The position numbers were made by a program, and so were the translations under genes. Under the pieces are notes generated by a model. It had not been told where the DNA came from and searched no databases. It worked only from the letters and a program-made list of their open reading frames with translations. A stretch of DNA of 64,000 nt, from positions 1-64,000 of the forward strand of contig NZ_JAUTWS010000017.1 in assembly GCF_030657435.1 (NCBI RefSeq), in the 5' to 3' direction. Source of the DNA: Paracraurococcus lichenis. GTDB taxonomy: Bacteria; Pseudomonadota; Alphaproteobacteria; Acetobacterales; Acetobacteraceae. Each line of letters opens with the position of its first letter. Within the stretch, counting starts at the first letter, position 1. Below, in pieces: positions 37,143 to 46,937 of this stretch.

Positions 37143-39458
37143 CTAGCGCGCGCTCGCGGCATGCGCCGCGAGGCAGGCCATGTCGAGCACCTGGTTCACC
37201 CCGGCATCGACCGGGACAATCTGCACCGGCTTGGAGAGGCCCATGAGCAGCGGCCCGATCGCCGTGCCGCTGGTCAGCCGCGGCACCGCCTTGGTCAGGA
37301 TATGCGCGGCATGCAGGCCGGGCATCACCAGCACGTTCGCCGCGCCGGTCAGCCGGCAGAAGGGATAGAGATGCGCGCGCAGCGCCGGGTCGAGCGCGAC
37401 ATCGGCCGACATCTCGCCGTCATACTCGAAATCGACCTTCCGCTCGTCGAGCAGCTTCACCGCCTCCCGGAGGCTGCCGGGGATGGAGCCCTTGGGGTCG
37501 CCGAAGGTGGAGAAGGAGAGGAAGGCGACCCGCGGCTCATGCCCCAGCCGGCGCGCCGCGGCGGCGGACTGGGTCGCAATCTCGGCCAGGCAATGGGCAT
37601 CCGGCCGCTCATGGATCGCGGTGTCGGCGATGAAGACCGTGCCGGAGACGCGGGCGAGCAGCAGCGTCAGGCCGAACATCACCTCGCCCGGTGCCGGGTC
37701 GATGGCGGAGAGGATGCCCTCCAGCGCGACCGAGTAGCTGCGCGTCACGCCGGTGACCAGCGCATCGGCATCGCCGAGCGCGACCATGCAGGCGGCGAAG
37801 ACGTTGCGGTCCTGGTTGACCAGGCGCTGGCAGTCGCGGAACAGCATGCCCTGCCGCTGCTGCCGGCCGTAGAGATAGTCCGCGTAGCGCCGCGTGTTCT
37901 CGGCGATGCGGGCATTGCGGATGACGATGCCGTCCGGGATCGGCATGCCGAGCGAGCGGGCGGTCGCCTGGATCCGGTCCTCCCGCCCCACCAGGACAGG
38001 CGTGCCGTAGCCTGCCTGGCGGAAGGCGATGGCGGCGCGGATGACCTTCTCCTCCTCGCCCTCGGCGAAGACTACCGTCCGCGGATTGGCCCGCACCCGC
38101 TCGGTGATCAGCTCCAGCGCATTGGCCGTGGAGTCGAGCCGGCCGGCGAGGCTGCGGGCATAGCGGGTAAGGTCGGTGATCGGCCGGCGGGCGACGCCGC
38201 TGTCGATCGCGGCCTTGGCGACGGCGACCGGCACGCGGGCGATCAGGCGGGGGTCGAAGGCATTGGGGATGATGTATTCCGGCCCGAAGCGGAGCGACTT
38301 GCCGGCGCCGGCCGAGCCCACCTCCTCTGGCACGTCCTCCCGCGCCAGCAGGGCGAGCGCCCGGGCGGCGGCGATCTTCATCGCGTCGTTGATGGTGCTG
38401 GCCCGCACGTCGAGCGCACCGCGGAAGATGAAGGGGAAGCCGAGGACATTGTTGACCTGGTTCGGGTAGTCGCTGCGGCCCGTCGCCACGATGCAGTCGG
38501 GACGCGCGGCCTTCGCCTCCTCCGGCGTGATCTCCGGATCGGGATTCGCCATGGCGAAGATGATGGGCCTGTCCGCCATGGCGCGGACCATCTCCTGCGT
38601 CACCGCGCCCTTGACCGAGAGGCCGAAGAAGACGTCGGCGCCCTCGAGCGCCTGGGACAGCGTGCGGGCGCTGGTCTCCACCGCATGCGCCGACTTCCAC
38701 TGGTTCATGCCCGCAGTGCGGCCGCGGTAGATGACCCCCTTGGTGTCGCACATCGTGATGTTCTCGGGCCGCATGCCCATGGCCCGCAACAGCTCGGCGC
38801 AGGCGACGGAGGCGGCGCCGGCGCCGTTGATAACGAGCTTCGTCGCGGCGAGGTCGCGTCCCGTCAGGTGCGCGGCGTTGATCAGCCCGGCGGCGGCGAC
38901 GATCGCCGTGCCGTGCTGGTCGTCGTGGAAGACCGGGATGTCCATGAGCTCGCGCAGGCGCTGCTCGATGACGAAGCACTCCGGCGCCTTGATGTCCTCG
39001 AGGTTGATCCCGCCGAAGCTGGGGCCGAGGTAGCGCACGGCATTGACGAAGGCGTCGGCATCCTCGGTGTCGATGCAGAGATCCATCCCGTCCACATCGG
39101 CGAAGCGCTTGAAGAGCGCGACCTTGCCCTCCATGACCGGCTTGGAGGCGAGCGCCCCGAGATTGCCGAGGCCGAGCACCGCGGTGCCGTTCGAGACGAC
39201 GGCGACGAAATTGCCCTTGGCCGTGTAGTCGTAGGCCAGGCTCTTGTCGCGGTGGATGTGCAGGCAGGGCTCCGCCACGCCCGGGCTGTAGGCGAGCGAG
39301 AGGTCGCGCGCCGTGATCAGCGGCTTGGTCAGCCGCGTCTCCAGCTTGCCCGGCCGGCCCTCCGAATGCAGCGCCAGCGCTTCCTCCGGCGTGACCCGGG
39401 CGGTGCGGACATCCGCGAGCGAGATCGGCGACATCGCCGCCTTGGGTGAATCGTCCAT
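37143..39458 (-). CDS. maeB: NADP-dependent malic enzyme with phosphotransacetylase-like domain
   Basis: 771 residues, the long MaeB/DME form. The N-terminal malic-enzyme domain (about 1-430) contains LAYSPGVAEPC, the FHDDQHGTAIV metal-binding loop and the NGAGAASVACAELL dinucleotide fold. The C-terminal half (about 435-770) is a phosphate acetyltransferase-like domain, often regulatory (acetyl-CoA inhibition) and catalytically inactive. It converts malate to pyruvate and CO2. The ATG at 39458 is preferred over a TTG two codons upstream. Its position near mutS and glnD is conserved in several alphaproteobacteria. Confidence 0.95.
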   Translation of the reverse strand: MDDSPKAAMSPISLADVRTARVTPEEALALHSEGRPGKLETRLTKPLITARDLSLAYSPGVAEPCLHIHRDKSLAYDYTAKGNFVAVVSNGTAVLGLGNLGALASKPVMEGKVALFKRFADVDGMDLCIDTEDADAFVNAVRYLGPSFGGINLEDIKAPECFVIEQRLRELMDIPVFHDDQHGTAIVAAAGLINAAHLTGRDLAATKLVINGAGAASVACAELLRAMGMRPENITMCDTKGVIYRGRTAGMNQWKSAHAVETSARTLSQALEGADVFFGLSVKGAVTQEMVRAMADRPIIFAMANPDPEITPEEAKAARPDCIVATGRSDYPNQVNNVLGFPFIFRGALDVRASTINDAMKIAAARALALLAREDVPEEVGSAGAGKSLRFGPEYIIPNAFDPRLIARVPVAVAKAAIDSGVARRPITDLTRYARSLAGRLDSTANALELITERVRANPRTVVFAEGEEEKVIRAAIAFRQAGYGTPVLVGREDRIQATARSLGMPIPDGIVIRNARIAENTRRYADYLYGRQQRQGMLFRDCQRLVNQDRNVFAACMVALGDADALVTGVTRSYSVALEGILSAIDPAPGEVMFGLTLLLARVSGTVFIADTAIHERPDAHCLAEIATQSAAAARRLGHEPRVAFLSFSTFGDPKGSIPGSLREAVKLLDERKVDFEYDGEMSADVALDPALRAHLYPFCRLTGAANVLVMPGLHAAHILTKAVPRLTSGTAIGPLLMGLSKPVQIVPVDAGVNQVLDMACLAAHAASAR

Positions 39459-39677
39459 GTGCAACCAGTCCTCTCGCCCTACCGCGAGGGGCCTTTCCTT
39501 GGCCCCCCCTCCCTCGGCGCATTGTCGCAGCCGGGGCGGGGCCCGTGAAGGCCAGGGCTTCGCGCCTGCGAAGGGCGGCGCGGCGGGGCTGCGGAAAGAG
39601 GCACCCGATACGCTCCCGAGAGCACCGGAACGGGTCTATTCGGCATCCGTACCGAGGCCGCGAGGACAGCGTCGACC

Positions 39678-40697
39678 ATGCCAGCCATCGCCCCCCTGCC
39701 GCCGGACGAGGCGGCGCGGCTGGCCGCGTTGCGCGGCTTCGAGATCCTCGACACGCCGCCCGATCCGCGCTTCGACCTCTTCACCCGGCTGGCGGCGCGG
39801 ACCCTCGGCACGCCGCTCGCGGCCATCAACCTCGTCGACGACGAACGCACCTGGTACAAATCGACCCTTGGCTTCCGGCCCTACGAGCCGGCGCGGGCGA
39901 CCTCGATCTGCGCTCATGCGGTCGGGCTGGGGGAGCCGGTGATGGTCCTGGAGGACGCCGCCCAGGATCCCCGCTTCGCCGACCATCCCATGGTGACCGG
40001 GCCGCTCGGGCTCCGCTTCTATGCCGGCGCCCTGCTGCGCACGCCGGAAGGCCATGCGCTCGGCACGCTCTGCATCGGCGACACGGTGCCGCGCCGGCTC
40101 GAGGAGGCGGCGCGGCAGACCCTCCTCGACCTCGCCAGCGGCGTCGGCGCGATGCTCGAACTGCATCGCACCGCCCTCCGGCTGCACCGGGCGGCGACGC
40201 TCGACCACCTCACCGGCCTCGCCAACCGCGCCGGCTTCGAACAGGCCCTGGGCCGGGCGGTCGCGGGCGCGCTGCGCGGCGCCCCCTGCGCGCTGCTCTG
40301 CCTCGACCTCGACCGCTTCAAGGCGGTGAACGACACCCATGGCCATGCCGCCGGCGACGCGATGCTCCGGGAGGTGGCGCGGCGCATCGGGGCCACGCTG
40401 CGGCAATCCGACCTCGCGGCCCGGCTGGGCGGCGACGAATTCGCCGTGCTGCTGCCTGCGCCCATCGATGCCGCCGGCGCCGAGGCCATGGCCGGGCGCC
40501 TGCTCGAGGGTTTCGCCGCCCCCTGGAGCTTCCAGGGCATCCCGATCCCGCTGCGCAGTTCGGTCGGCCTCGCCCTCTGCCCGCGCGACGCGACGGATGC
40601 GGAGGCGCTGCTGCGCGCCGCCGACCGGGCGCTCTATGCCGCCAAGGCGGCGGGGCGGGGCTGCTGGCAGGCGGCCCCGGATCCCTTCGGGATCTGA
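39678..40697 (+). CDS. GAF-GGDEF diguanylate cyclase
   Basis: 339 residues, soluble. A GAF domain spans about residues 20-165, including ERTWYKSTLG and FYAGALLRTPEGHALGTLCIGD. The GGDEF domain spans about 172-335 with the intact signature GGDEF at 251-255. An inhibitory-site motif RQSD (242-245) lies exactly five residues before it, so the enzyme should make c-di-GMP and be product-inhibited. Divergent from maeB (219 bp shared upstream) and 57 bp ahead of mutS on the same strand. Confidence 0.94.
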   Translation: MPAIAPLPPDEAARLAALRGFEILDTPPDPRFDLFTRLAARTLGTPLAAINLVDDERTWYKSTLGFRPYEPARATSICAHAVGLGEPVMVLEDAAQDPRFADHPMVTGPLGLRFYAGALLRTPEGHALGTLCIGDTVPRRLEEAARQTLLDLASGVGAMLELHRTALRLHRAATLDHLTGLANRAGFEQALGRAVAGALRGAPCALLCLDLDRFKAVNDTHGHAAGDAMLREVARRIGATLRQSDLAARLGGDEFAVLLPAPIDAAGAEAMAGRLLEGFAAPWSFQGIPIPLRSSVGLALCPRDATDAEALLRAADRALYAAKAAGRGCWQAAPDPFGI

Positions 40698-40754
40698 GGG
40701 CCCACGTCCGTCCGGCCGGATGGAGGCGGGAGCGGATCCGGGCTAGGTACCGGC

Positions 40755-43427
40755 ATGGACCAGGCTCCCGACCCGGCCGCCCGGCTGCCGAGCGCGGCCG
40801 GCGCCTCCCCCGCCATGCAGCAATGGTTCGCCGCCAAGGCCGCGCATCCGGAGGCGCTGCTCTTCTTCCGCATGGGCGATTTCTACGAGTTGTTCTTCGC
40901 CGATGCCGAGGCCGCGTCGGAAGCGCTCGACATCGCGCTGACCTATCGCGGCGAGCACCAGGGCGAGAGGATCCCTATGTGCGGCGTGCCCGCGCATAGC
41001 CATGAGAGCTACCTCGCCCGCCTGATCCGCCGCGGCTTCCGCGTCGCCATCGCCGAGCAGATGGAGACGCCGGAGGAAGCCAAGCGCCGCAAGGCGGGCG
41101 CCGTGCGGCGCGAGGTGGTGCGGCTGGTCACGCCCGGGACGGTGACCGAGGAGACGCTGCTCGAGGCCTCCCGCCCCGCCTGGCTGCTGGCGCTCGCGCC
41201 GGCGGAGGAACGGCTCGGCGCCGCCTGGCTGGATCTCTCGACCGGCGCCTTCGAAACCGAGGCGCTCGCCGCCGGGGACCTGCCGGCGCTGCTGGCGCGG
41301 CTGGAACCGGTGGAGGTGTTGGCCCCCGCGGCGCTCGGGCTCCCCGGCGCGGTGGAGGCGAACCCGCCGCGCGACGGCGCCCGGCGCCTCGCCGAGGCCT
41401 ATGGCCTCGCCACGCTGGAGGGCTTCGGCAGCTTCTCCGCCGCCGAGGCCGCCGCCGCGGCCATGGCGCTCGACTATATCCGGGCGACGCAGAAGGGCGA
41501 GGCGGGGCGCACCCTGCCGCACCTGTCCCGCCCCGTGCCGCGCGGCGGCCGCGGCGTGCTGCAGATGGATGCGGCGACGCGCCGCAGCCTCGAGATCCTG
41601 CGCAGCGACCGCGGCGGGCCGCGCGACTGCCTGCTCGGCGCGGTCGACCGGACCGTCACGGCGGCCGGCGCGCGGCTGCTGGCCGACCGGCTCGGCTGCC
41701 CGCTGGCCGAGGAAGCGCCGATCGCCGCCCGGCACGATGCCGTCGCCGCGCTGCTGGCGGCGCCGGCGCTGCGGGGCGGGATCCGCGCGACGCTGAAGGG
41801 CGCGCCGGACATGGCGCGCGCGCTCGGCCGCCTCGCGCTCGACCGCTTCGCGCCGCGCGACCTCGCCGCCATCCGCGACGGCCTCGCCCGTGCCGCCGCC
41901 ATCGCCGCGGCGCTGGAGCGGCCGGAGGGGCTGGCCACCATTCCCCCCCTTCTGGCCGGGAGCGCCCGGGCGCTGCGGCCGGCCAACGACCCGGCGCCGG
42001 AACTGGCGCGCGCGCTGGCCGAGACGCTGCCGGCGCGGCTCGACGACCCCGGCATCGTCGCCGCCGGCTATGACGGCGAACTCGACGGGCTGCGCCGCCT
42101 GCGCGACGACGCCCGCGGCGCCATCGCGGCGCTGCAGCTCGACCTCGCCCAGGCCTGGGGCGTCGCCAGCCTGAAGGTCCGGCACCATCAGCAATTCGGC
42201 TACCTCGCCGAGCTTCCGGCCGCCGCCGGCGAGACGCTGCTGCGGAACCCGCCGGCCAGGGCCACCGGCGATTTCGCCCCCATCCACCGCCAGACCATGG
42301 CGAATGGCGTGCGCTTCACCTGCGCCGCGCTCGCCGCGCTGGACCGCCGCCTGTCGGAAGCGGCCGAGGAGGCGGCGCGGCGGGAGAAGGCGATCGCCCG
42401 GCACCTCCGCGACCTCATCCTCGCCGCCGCCCCCGGCATCGCCGATGCGGCCGAGGCGCTGGCCGAGATCGATGTCCATGCGGCGGCCGCCGAGCTCGCG
42501 GCCGAGGGCGGCTGGTGCCGACCGGAGATCACCGAGCGCCCGGAGTTCTGCGTCACCGCCGGCCGCCACCCCGTCGTCGCCGCGGCGCTCGTCCGCAACC
42601 GCGGCCCGGCTTTCGTGCCGAACGATTGCGACCTCTCGCCCGGGCGGCGGATCTGCCTGCTGACCGGGCCGAACATGGCGGGCAAGTCCACCTTCCTCCG
42701 GCAGAATGCGCTGCTCGTGGTGCTCGCCCAGGCCGGGCTCTTCGTCCCGGCCGAGGCCGCGCGTCTCGGGCTGGTCGATCGCCTCTTCTCCCGCGTCGGC
42801 GCCTCGGACGACCTCGCCGGCGGCCGTTCCACTTTCATGGTGGAGATGGCGGAGACGGCGGCGATCCTGAACCTCGCGGGCCCGCGCAGCCTGGTGGTGC
42901 TGGACGAGGTCGGGCGCGGCACCGCGACCTGGGACGGGCTCGCCATCGCCTGGGCGGCGCTCGAGGCGCTGCACGACCGCACTCGCTGCCGCACCATCTT
43001 CGCCACGCATTTCCACGAGTTGACGGCGCTGGCGGGCAAGCTGCCCGAGCTCGCGCCGGCCACCATGCGGGTGCGGGAGTGGAAGGGGGAGGTCGTCTTC
43101 CTGCATGCCGTCGCGCCGGGCACGGCGGAGAAATCCTGGGGCCTGCATGTGGCCAAGCTCGCCGGCGTGCCGCGCGCCGTCCTCGCCCGCGCCGCGCAGG
43201 TGCTGGCGGCGCTCGAGGCGCGGGCGAAGGGCCTCGACCCGCTCTCGGACGAGCTGCCGCTCTTCGCCCGCCCGGCCGCCGCGCCGCCCCCGGCTGCGGC
43301 GGGGGACGGGCATCCCGCGCTCGCCGCGCTCGCCGCGCTGGACCCCGACGCGCTGTCCCCGCGGGAGGCGCAGGAGGCGCTCTACCGGCTGAAAACCTTG
43401 GCGAATGGTGCTGTCCCCGGGGGCTGA
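40755..43427 (+). CDS. mutS: DNA mismatch repair protein MutS
   Basis: 890 residues. The mismatch-reading Phe-x-Glu motif is in MGDFYELFFADA (about residue 40). Connector, lever and clamp regions follow. The ABC-type ATPase has Walker A GPNMAGKSTFLRQ (about 636), Walker B/signature region VLDEVGRGTATWDGLAIAWA and H-loop FATHFHEL. A short C-terminal helical region should allow tetramerisation. It scans DNA for mismatches and recruits MutL. The glnD ATG follows after 20 bp, a conserved alphaproteobacterial neighbourhood. Confidence 0.97.
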   Translation: MDQAPDPAARLPSAAGASPAMQQWFAAKAAHPEALLFFRMGDFYELFFADAEAASEALDIALTYRGEHQGERIPMCGVPAHSHESYLARLIRRGFRVAIAEQMETPEEAKRRKAGAVRREVVRLVTPGTVTEETLLEASRPAWLLALAPAEERLGAAWLDLSTGAFETEALAAGDLPALLARLEPVEVLAPAALGLPGAVEANPPRDGARRLAEAYGLATLEGFGSFSAAEAAAAAMALDYIRATQKGEAGRTLPHLSRPVPRGGRGVLQMDAATRRSLEILRSDRGGPRDCLLGAVDRTVTAAGARLLADRLGCPLAEEAPIAARHDAVAALLAAPALRGGIRATLKGAPDMARALGRLALDRFAPRDLAAIRDGLARAAAIAAALERPEGLATIPPLLAGSARALRPANDPAPELARALAETLPARLDDPGIVAAGYDGELDGLRRLRDDARGAIAALQLDLAQAWGVASLKVRHHQQFGYLAELPAAAGETLLRNPPARATGDFAPIHRQTMANGVRFTCAALAALDRRLSEAAEEAARREKAIARHLRDLILAAAPGIADAAEALAEIDVHAAAAELAAEGGWCRPEITERPEFCVTAGRHPVVAAALVRNRGPAFVPNDCDLSPGRRICLLTGPNMAGKSTFLRQNALLVVLAQAGLFVPAEAARLGLVDRLFSRVGASDDLAGGRSTFMVEMAETAAILNLAGPRSLVVLDEVGRGTATWDGLAIAWAALEALHDRTRCRTIFATHFHELTALAGKLPELAPATMRVREWKGEVVFLHAVAPGTAEKSWGLHVAKLAGVPRAVLARAAQVLAALEARAKGLDPLSDELPLFARPAAAPPPAAAGDGHPALAALAALDPDALSPREAQEALYRLKTLANGAVPGG

Positions 43428-43447
43428 GAGGGGTTACTCTGGCGGGA

Positions 43448-46273
43448 ATGACCGCCCCCGCAGCCTTCCCCACCCGGGCCCCGGGCCAGCGCCACCCGGT
43501 GCTGGCCGAAGTGCCGACCGTAATTCCCGATCTGATCGCCGAGTTGACGGGGGAGGCCGGGGGCGGCCCGATCCGGCGGGAGGATGCGCTGGACCTGCTA
43601 CGCCGGCATCTCGGCCGCATCCAGGCGACGGTGCAGGAGAGCTTCGAGGCGCATGAGCTGTCCGGCCTCGCCTCCGCCCGCTGGCTGGCGGCGCTGACCG
43701 ACGGGCTGATGGGCGCCATCCACCACTATGCGCTGGCGATGGTCCCGGCCAAGGGGGCGGCGGAACTGGCGGAGGCGCCTTTCGCTTTGGTCGCCACCGG
43801 CGGCTATGGCCGCGGCGTGCTGGCGCCCTTCTCCGACATCGACCTGCTCTTCCTGACCGACCAGCCGGCGGGGCCGCGGGCGCAGCGGGTGGTGGAGTTC
43901 GTGCTCTACTTCCTCTGGGACCTCGGCCTGAAGGTCGGCCATGCCACCCGCTGCATCCGCGACTGCATCGAGGAAGCGGCCAAGGACAGCACGGTGCTGA
44001 CCGCGCTGGTCGACAGCCGGTTCCTCGCCGGCGAGAAGCCGGTCTACGAGCGCTTCGCCGAGGCCTTCACGGCGTCCAACCGCCAGCGCGGCCTCGGCCC
44101 CTTCCTCGCGGCCAAGCGGGCCGAGCGCGCCGGGCGCCATGCCCGCTACGGCGACAGCCCCTATCTGGTCGAGCCGAACATCAAGGAAGGCCGCGGCGGC
44201 CTGCGCGACCTGCAGACCCTCTACTGGCTGGCGCGCTATGCCTTCGGCACCCAGCGCATGCCGGACCTGGTCGGGCCGGACAGCCCGGGCGGGGGATTGC
44301 TGACCGAGCACGAGGCGCGGGCCATCCGCCGCGCCTGGGATTTCCTCTGGACGGTACGGTTCCACCTCCATTATGTCGCCGGCCGCGCCGAGGAGCGCCT
44401 GACCTTCGACTTCCAGCCGGTGGTGGGCGCGCGCATGGGCTATACGCCGCGCGGCCGCCAGGACGGCGTCGAGCGCTTCATGAAGCACCTGTTCCTGACG
44501 GTGCGGGACGTGCTGCGCCTGACCCGGGTGCTGGAGCCGGCGATCGAGCGGGCGGCGCTCGGCCCGCCGGCGACGCGCCGGCAGGGCGACGCGGCGCTGG
44601 CCGAGGCGGGCCTCGCGCTCGCCGACGGCAAGCTGGTGGCGGCGCCGCCGAACCGCGACTTCTCGCGCGAGCCGGTGCTGATGCTGCGCATCCTGAAGGC
44701 GGCGCGCGACCGCAAGCTCGAGGTCCACCCGCTCGCCATCCGCGCGCTGATCCGCAATGCCCACCATGCCGCGGCCATCCGCGGCGATGCGGAGGCGAAT
44801 ACCCTCTTCCTCGACCTGCTCTCCGGCCGCGACGCCGCCACCTGGCTCCGGCTGATGAACGAGACGGGGTTCCTGTCGCGCTTCGTGCCGGACTGGGCCC
44901 GCATCGTCGGGCTGATGCAGTTCGACACCTACCATGTCTACACGGTGGACGAGCACACGATCGAGGCGATCGGCGTGCTGCAGCAGATCGAGCGGGGCGA
45001 GCTGGCGGAGGCGGCGCCGGTCGCCTCCGAGCTGATCGGCCAGCTCCAGTCCCGCCGCGCGCTGTATATGGCGACGCTGCTGCACGACATCGCCAAGGGC
45101 CGCGGCGGCGACCATTCCGAGCTCGGCGCGCGCATCGCCACCGAACTGGGCCCGAAGATCGGGCTGACGCCGGAGGAGACCGAGACCGTCTCCTGGCTGG
45201 TGCTGCACCACCTGCTGATCAGCCAGACCGCCTTCAAGCGCGACATCGAGGATCCGAAGACCATCCTCGACATCGCCGACCTGGTGCAGTCGCCGGAGCG
45301 GCTGCGGCTGCTGCTGGTGCTGACGGTCTGCGACATGCGCGCGGTCGGCCCCAAGGTCTGGAACGGCTGGAAGGCGACCCTGCTGCGGGAGGTCTACTGG
45401 CGCGTCGCCGAGGTGCTGGCGGGCGGCCTCTCGGTACCGGAGCGCGACGTGCGCGTCGCCCGCGCCCGCGACGCCGCGGCCGCCATGCTCACGGCCTGGC
45501 CGGAGAAGGACCGGGAGCATTTCCTGGCCCTCGGCTATCCCGGCTACTGGCTCTCCTTCGATGCCGAGACGCATGCCCGGCATGCCTCCCTGATCCGGGA
45601 GGCGGAGGCGAGCAAGGCGCCGCTGACGGTCAGGACCCGCGTGCTGGAGAGCCGGGCGGTCACCGAGATCACGGTCTATGCCGCCGACCATCCCGGCCTG
45701 TTCAGCCGCATCGCCGGCGCGCTCGCCGTCGCCGGCGCCAGCATCGTGGATGCGCGCATCCATACGCTCACCAACGGCATGGCGCTCGACACCTTCTGGG
45801 TGCAGGACGCCATGGGCGGCGCCTTCGACGCGCCGCATCGCCTGGCGCGGCTCTCGGTGCTGATCGAGCAGGCGCTCTCCGGCCGGCTGCGGCTGAAGGA
45901 CGAGATCCGCAAGGTCCGGCGGGAGCCGGCGCGCCTGCGCGCCGTGACCGTCCCGCCGCGCGTGGTCTTCGACAACCATGCCAGCAACAGCCACACCGTC
46001 ATCGAGGTGAACGGCCGCGACCGGCCGGGCCTGCTGCACGACGTGACGGCGGCGATCAGCGACCAGGGCCTGCAGATCGCCAGCGCCCACATCACCACCT
46101 ATGGCGTGCGGGCGGTGGACGTCTTCTACGTCAAGGACGTCTTCGGCCTGAAGGTGGAGAACGAGCGCAAGCTGGCCAGCCTGCGCACGGCCATGGAGGC
46201 CGCGCTGGCCCCGCCCGGCGAGGGCGGCGGCAGCGTCCCCTCGGCCTCGCGCGCGGCGGCCGAGCGGGCCTGA
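43448..46273 (+). CDS. glnD: PII uridylyltransferase/uridylyl-removing enzyme GlnD
   Basis: 941 residues from the ATG at 43448. The nucleotidyltransferase motif GGYGRGVLAPFSDIDLLFL is near residue 120. The HD phosphohydrolase domain is near 545 (LLHDIAKGRGGDHSELG). Two ACT domains close the protein (about 745-820 and 855-930), each starting near VTEITVYAADHPGLFS and VIEVNGRDRPGLLH. It uridylylates PII proteins under nitrogen limitation and reverses this when glutamine binds the ACT domains. Probably co-transcribed with mutS. Confidence 0.96.
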   Translation: MTAPAAFPTRAPGQRHPVLAEVPTVIPDLIAELTGEAGGGPIRREDALDLLRRHLGRIQATVQESFEAHELSGLASARWLAALTDGLMGAIHHYALAMVPAKGAAELAEAPFALVATGGYGRGVLAPFSDIDLLFLTDQPAGPRAQRVVEFVLYFLWDLGLKVGHATRCIRDCIEEAAKDSTVLTALVDSRFLAGEKPVYERFAEAFTASNRQRGLGPFLAAKRAERAGRHARYGDSPYLVEPNIKEGRGGLRDLQTLYWLARYAFGTQRMPDLVGPDSPGGGLLTEHEARAIRRAWDFLWTVRFHLHYVAGRAEERLTFDFQPVVGARMGYTPRGRQDGVERFMKHLFLTVRDVLRLTRVLEPAIERAALGPPATRRQGDAALAEAGLALADGKLVAAPPNRDFSREPVLMLRILKAARDRKLEVHPLAIRALIRNAHHAAAIRGDAEANTLFLDLLSGRDAATWLRLMNETGFLSRFVPDWARIVGLMQFDTYHVYTVDEHTIEAIGVLQQIERGELAEAAPVASELIGQLQSRRALYMATLLHDIAKGRGGDHSELGARIATELGPKIGLTPEETETVSWLVLHHLLISQTAFKRDIEDPKTILDIADLVQSPERLRLLLVLTVCDMRAVGPKVWNGWKATLLREVYWRVAEVLAGGLSVPERDVRVARARDAAAAMLTAWPEKDREHFLALGYPGYWLSFDAETHARHASLIREAEASKAPLTVRTRVLESRAVTEITVYAADHPGLFSRIAGALAVAGASIVDARIHTLTNGMALDTFWVQDAMGGAFDAPHRLARLSVLIEQALSGRLRLKDEIRKVRREPARLRAVTVPPRVVFDNHASNSHTVIEVNGRDRPGLLHDVTAAISDQGLQIASAHITTYGVRAVDVFYVKDVFGLKVENERKLASLRTAMEAALAPPGEGGGSVPSASRAAAERA

Positions 46274-46322
46274 TCCTTCGGCGGGGTCGGGCGTTGCACC
46301 GGGGAGAGCCCGGAGCCAGCCG

Positions 46323-46628
46323 ATGTCCACCGATCCCGTGATGCGCCCCGACCAGTCGAAGAACCCGGGGGAGGACTACGAGAACACCGTCTCCTCCGGC
46401 GCCGGCGCCAAGGCGCGGCCCCGCGACAAGCGGCCGGAGGCGCAGTACCCGCAGCATGACCGCGAGCAGGGCGTGAACCGCACCGATGCCGCCGCGCCCT
46501 CGGGGCCGGTGAATATCGGCGTGAAGCAGGACAAGCCCGACGACAGCGGCCCCCAGGCCGCGGGCCAGACGGACGACAAGGCGACCGGCCGCGGCAGCGC
46601 CGATACGCCGAGCCTGCCGCGGGAGTGA
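46323..46628 (+). CDS. hypothetical hydrophilic protein, 101 aa
   Basis: Highly charged and Asp/Lys/Gly/Pro-rich with no hydrophobic segment. Probably intrinsically disordered and cytoplasmic. A reasonable ribosome-binding site (ccggag) precedes the ATG. Resembles the small stress-associated hydrophilic proteins common in this group, but I recognise no family. Confidence 0.6.
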   Translation: MSTDPVMRPDQSKNPGEDYENTVSSGAGAKARPRDKRPEAQYPQHDREQGVNRTDAAAPSGPVNIGVKQDKPDDSGPQAAGQTDDKATGRGSADTPSLPRE

Positions 46629-46748
46629 AGGCCACTGGCGGGAACTCCGGGGCGGCGAGGCGTTCACGCGACGGCCAGCCGCTCCGGATATCGTTGTGGC
46701 GGCTCTGCGCCTGTTCTTTCCATGGTTCATGTCGTCCGGAGTTTTCCC

Positions 46749-46934
46749 ATGCGCATTGCCCTGCTGTCCCTAATCGCCGCCACGGCGCTCGTGGCCTGTG
46801 AGTCCCGCCCCGCGCCGGGACCGAGCGAAACGCGGGGCCTGCCGCAGGTGCAGAATCCCTATACGCCCGGCGCCGGCGGCGTGGCGCCGCTCGACCGGCC
46901 GCCCGGCAGCCGCGGCGGCGACAAGGGAAGCTGA
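46749..46934 (+). CDS. small lipoprotein, 61 aa
   Basis: Start at the ATG at 46749: MRIALLSLIAATALVACESRP is a lipoprotein signal with Cys17 in the box LVAC. The short mature part is Pro/Gly-rich and probably disordered. Ends 3 bp before the convergent Bug receptor gene. A longer frame from 46722 would delay the signal, so it was rejected. Confidence 0.65.
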   Translation: MRIALLSLIAATALVACESRPAPGPSETRGLPQVQNPYTPGAGGVAPLDRPPGSRGGDKGS

Positions 46935-46937
46935 GCC

